NCBI GenBank assembly: GCA_036266155.1
Contig: DATANR010000370.1
Span: 1-7,381, forward strand
Source: SIAJ01 sp036266155
GTDB lineage: Bacteria > Planctomycetota > Planctomycetia > Gemmatales > Gemmataceae
Length of the DNA stretch: 7,381 nt
Direction: 5' to 3'
The notes below the pieces were generated by a model. It did not search any database. It was not told the origin of the DNA and saw only the letters and a program-made list of their open reading frames with translations. Shown piece after piece: positions 5,425 through 7,381 of the stretch. Within the stretch, counting starts at the first letter, position 1, and the number at the start of each line of letters is the position of its first letter. Made by a program: the position numbers and the translations under genes.

Positions 5425-7281
5425 TCACTTTTTGCCCCGCATCTTCTTGTCTGCTGCCAGCGCTTCTTCCAGTGAAATGAAACCATCGCGGTTCGTATCG
5501 ATCCGGTCGAACTCGGCCTGGGTGCCGGGGAACTCGGCACGCGACAATTCGCCATCGCCATTGCGATCGAACTTCTGGAACCAGAGCGGTCCCCGGCCGG
5601 GCTGCCGGATCGGCTGCTGCGTATACATGGTCGTGGGATTGAACGCGAACACCTCGCTCGTGCGCCCGAATCGAAGCGCTCCCTGCGGCTGCAGGGCGGC
5701 CTTGGTCACGAACTCCGTCTCAATCGGCTCGAGCGCGATCAATCGGTTCCACGCGTTACGGACCTCGCGAAGGCTTAGCCGGCCATCGCCGTTCTCGTCG
5801 AGCACCTGGAACAAGCTCGGCGTCTGGGCCGAGTAGACGAGCGACAGCGGCAACTTCGTGAAGCTCTGTTGGAGCTTCACGAAGGCATTGAATTCCTCCC
5901 GACTCAGCTTGCCGTCGGCGTCGCGGTCGATCATGTCAAAAAGCACGCGCAGCGACTGGAACTGCGGCCCGGCGATGTCTTTCTCCGTCAGGTAGCTGCT
6001 GCCGCCTTCAGGGAACTGGATTTCCGGTGGACGCGCCACGTCGCCATATACGCCGGACGGAGCGTAGCAGGATAGCTGAATCGCCTGCTTGTCGACGGTA
6101 ATGATCGCGGTCCCGGCGTTGGCGCCCTTGAAGTTAGGCGCAAGCGGAAATGCCTTGCCGTCGGTTCGCGGAATGATGCGAATATTGCTGCTGTCGGATT
6201 TGACTCCCAACGTCATGTCGAGTTCCAAATCGAGCGGAGCGGCCTTCAACTGGGACAACTCGGCGATCGTGACTTCGCCGTCGCCGTTCTTATCGAGGAA
6301 CCGAAATGCCTCGTCGCCGAAGGGATTCTCGGCCTTGCTCAAAGCTCGATTCTTGTCCTTGTCGTAGCGCTTCAAAATGGTTTCGATCGCCGCGTCCGGC
6401 AGAGCACCAGCGCGGCATACCATCATGGGCGCCTGGCGCTCGCTGGACGATACAGTCGGCGGCGGGATGCGGCCGGTGAACAGGTTCGGCGTCAATTCCA
6501 TTGCCGACAGGCATTCGTCTTCATCCGTGTCGAGCGTGGCAAACAGCCCCTCGACGGCCGTCAGCTCCGCACGCGACAGCTTGCCGTCTTTGTTCGCGTC
6601 GAACAGCTTGAACAACTCGGCGGTCAGATTGTCGGCATACTGATCGCGATTGACGCTCGGCATGGCGGCGATCACGCGATTGGCCGTCGGCGCGTAGTAC
6701 GCGGCAAACTCGTCGAACGAGATGCGGCCGTCCCGGTCGATATCCAGGTCGGCAAACGCTCGATCCGCGTCCGGCCGCTGATAGGCGAAGCCGGTATTGA
6801 GCATCTGCACGACGCCCGCATTGGTGAACGCGAACTCGGCCTCAGCGCGATTCAGATGGCCGTCGCCATCGCGATCAAGGAAGTCGAAGTAGGCGTGCAG
6901 TTGATTGGTCCAGCGCTTCGCGAGCGGCTCGCCCGCGGATTTCAGATTAACACGCAGACGCACAAGGCGCTTATCCCCGAAAAAGATCACATCGTAAACG
7001 TCGATGATGCCGAGGTCTTGCTCCGGCAGACGAAAGGCCGGCTTGATGATGCGAATCGCGGACGTCGGCAGCGGCTTCGGCTTGCCGGGCACATATTCCG
7101 TCATCGGCGCCGCATTGATCGCCGAAGCTTCCGTCTTGGCGCCGTAAAAACGAAGTCCGTCACGCTCAATGCGCGTCTGGGCCGTTGTGGCGTAAAGGCC
7201 GTTCGAGATGTGCGTCGCGGGTAAAGTTTGTGCGATTGCGAGAGATGGAATCAGCAGGATCAGGAATGCACCGCGATGCAT
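5425..7281 (-). CDS. Secreted multi-EF-hand protein (ten EF-hand loops)
   Basis: A 618-residue exported protein, probably calcium-binding; no enzymatic function is recognised. ATG 7281 gives a clear signal peptide: MHRG, a hydrophobic core, then a likely signal peptidase I site after AIA (residue 17). Residues 18-130 form a domain I cannot name. Twelve-residue EF-hand loops follow at 136-147, 180-191, 228-239, 251-262, 307-318, 330-341, 452-463, 495-506, 572-583 and 595-606. Eight have the canonical D-x-[DN]-x-[DN]-G-x-[ILV]-x3-E pattern. Those at 251 and 307 lack the central Gly (Glu and Arg instead). The loops form five pairs. A beta-rich segment without EF-hands (about 345-440) separates pairs three and four. 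The C-terminus is strongly basic (KKMRGKK). Few cysteines are present (257, 289, 405 in the mature part). Such proteins are typical of planctomycetes. The gene appears monocistronic, with no evident Shine-Dalgarno. Confidence 0.9.
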   Translation of the reverse strand: MHRGAFLILLIPSLAIAQTLPATHISNGLYATTAQTRIERDGLRFYGAKTEASAINAAPMTEYVPGKPKPLPTSAIRIIKPAFRLPEQDLGIIDVYDVIFFGDKRLVRLRVNLKSAGEPLAKRWTNQLHAYFDFLDRDGDGHLNRAEAEFAFTNAGVVQMLNTGFAYQRPDADRAFADLDIDRDGRISFDEFAAYYAPTANRVIAAMPSVNRDQYADNLTAELFKLFDANKDGKLSRAELTAVEGLFATLDTDEDECLSAMELTPNLFTGRIPPPTVSSSERQAPMMVCRAGALPDAAIETILKRYDKDKNRALSKAENPFGDEAFRFLDKNGDGEVTIAELSQLKAAPLDLELDMTLGVKSDSSNIRIIPRTDGKAFPLAPNFKGANAGTAIITVDKQAIQLSCYAPSGVYGDVARPPEIQFPEGGSSYLTEKDIAGPQFQSLRVLFDMIDRDADGKLSREEFNAFVKLQQSFTKLPLSLVYSAQTPSLFQVLDENGDGRLSLREVRNAWNRLIALEPIETEFVTKAALQPQGALRFGRTSEVFAFNPTTMYTQQPIRQPGRGPLWFQKFDRNGDGELSRAEFPGTQAEFDRIDTNRDGFISLEEALAADKKMRGKK

Positions 7282-7360
7282 GATCAGTGACTCGATTGCG
7301 TTTGGATTTCGCCGTGTGACGGGTCTTTCGACTCCACGTGCATTTCAAGGCGAGCGTCGC

Positions 7361-7370
7361 GGCGTAAGCC
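7361..7370. repeat. Short GGC-GTAA-GCC hairpin-forming element
   Basis: GGCGTAAGCC can fold as a 3 bp stem closing a GTAA tetraloop. It shares the GCGTAAGC core with the left arm of the intercistronic hairpin at 757-764. It lies about 80 bases upstream of the EF-hand gene start. With only two occurrences in this window it may be chance or part of a dispersed family. Confidence 0.3.
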
Positions 7371-7381
7371 CGGCGTGCGGG

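Noticed and set aside
5372..5836. 154-residue plus-strand open frame starting inside the inverted repeat
   Set aside because: It is antisense to the EF-hand array, Ser/Arg-rich and without motifs; the frame is open because of the repeated EF-hand codons opposite.
7166..7348. 60-residue minus-strand open frame upstream of and overlapping the EF-hand gene
   Set aside because: It overlaps the signal-peptide coding region in another frame and is Arg/Asn/Thr-rich with no ribosome-binding site or recognisable feature.
1..7381. A defence system, mobile element, CRISPR array or RNA gene
   Set aside because: No transposase, integrase, nuclease, toxin-antitoxin, spaced direct repeats or tRNA/rRNA-like sequence is visible; every sizeable frame is accounted for by the six genes described.

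Overview
This 7.4 kb window is GC-rich bacterial chromosome with ordinary gene density. It most resembles a planctomycete: a long secreted protein with many EF-hands, few Shine-Dalgarno sites and short intergenic gaps fit that group. This is inference from gene content, not a database match.

Layout from left to right. Bases 2-742 (+) carry the end of an ABC transporter ATPase whose N-terminus lies outside the window; the first visible residues are its Walker A motif. A 78 bp gap with a strong 23 bp imperfect hairpin separates it from an ABC-2 type permease at 821-2056 (+). The pair probably forms one exporter of unknown substrate. Seven bases later the opposite strand begins: an AI-2E/UPF0118 family membrane protein (3290 to 2064, -) lies downstream of folD (4208 to 3339, -), with a 48 bp gap suggesting one transcript. 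The 107 bp divergent region 4209-4315 holds a plausible sigma70-type promoter for an SDR-family nucleotide-sugar epimerase (4316-5263, +). A 161 bp, locally AT-rich gap with a perfect 10 bp inverted repeat follows. The window ends with a large secreted protein carrying ten EF-hand loops (7281 to 5425, -). The last 100 bp (7282-7381) lie upstream of that gene; I see no clear promoter there, only a small GGCGTAAGCC hairpin-forming element.

The genes do not form an obvious single pathway. They are an efflux pair, one-carbon (folate) metabolism with a transporter-like neighbour, nucleotide-sugar metabolism probably serving the cell envelope, and a calcium-binding exported protein. I found no tRNA, rRNA, CRISPR array, insertion sequence, phage gene or convincing novel defence system. 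The points most worth a second look are the intercistronic hairpin, two substitutions in FolD motifs, the permease's large extracytoplasmic domain, and the unassigned domains of the EF-hand protein.
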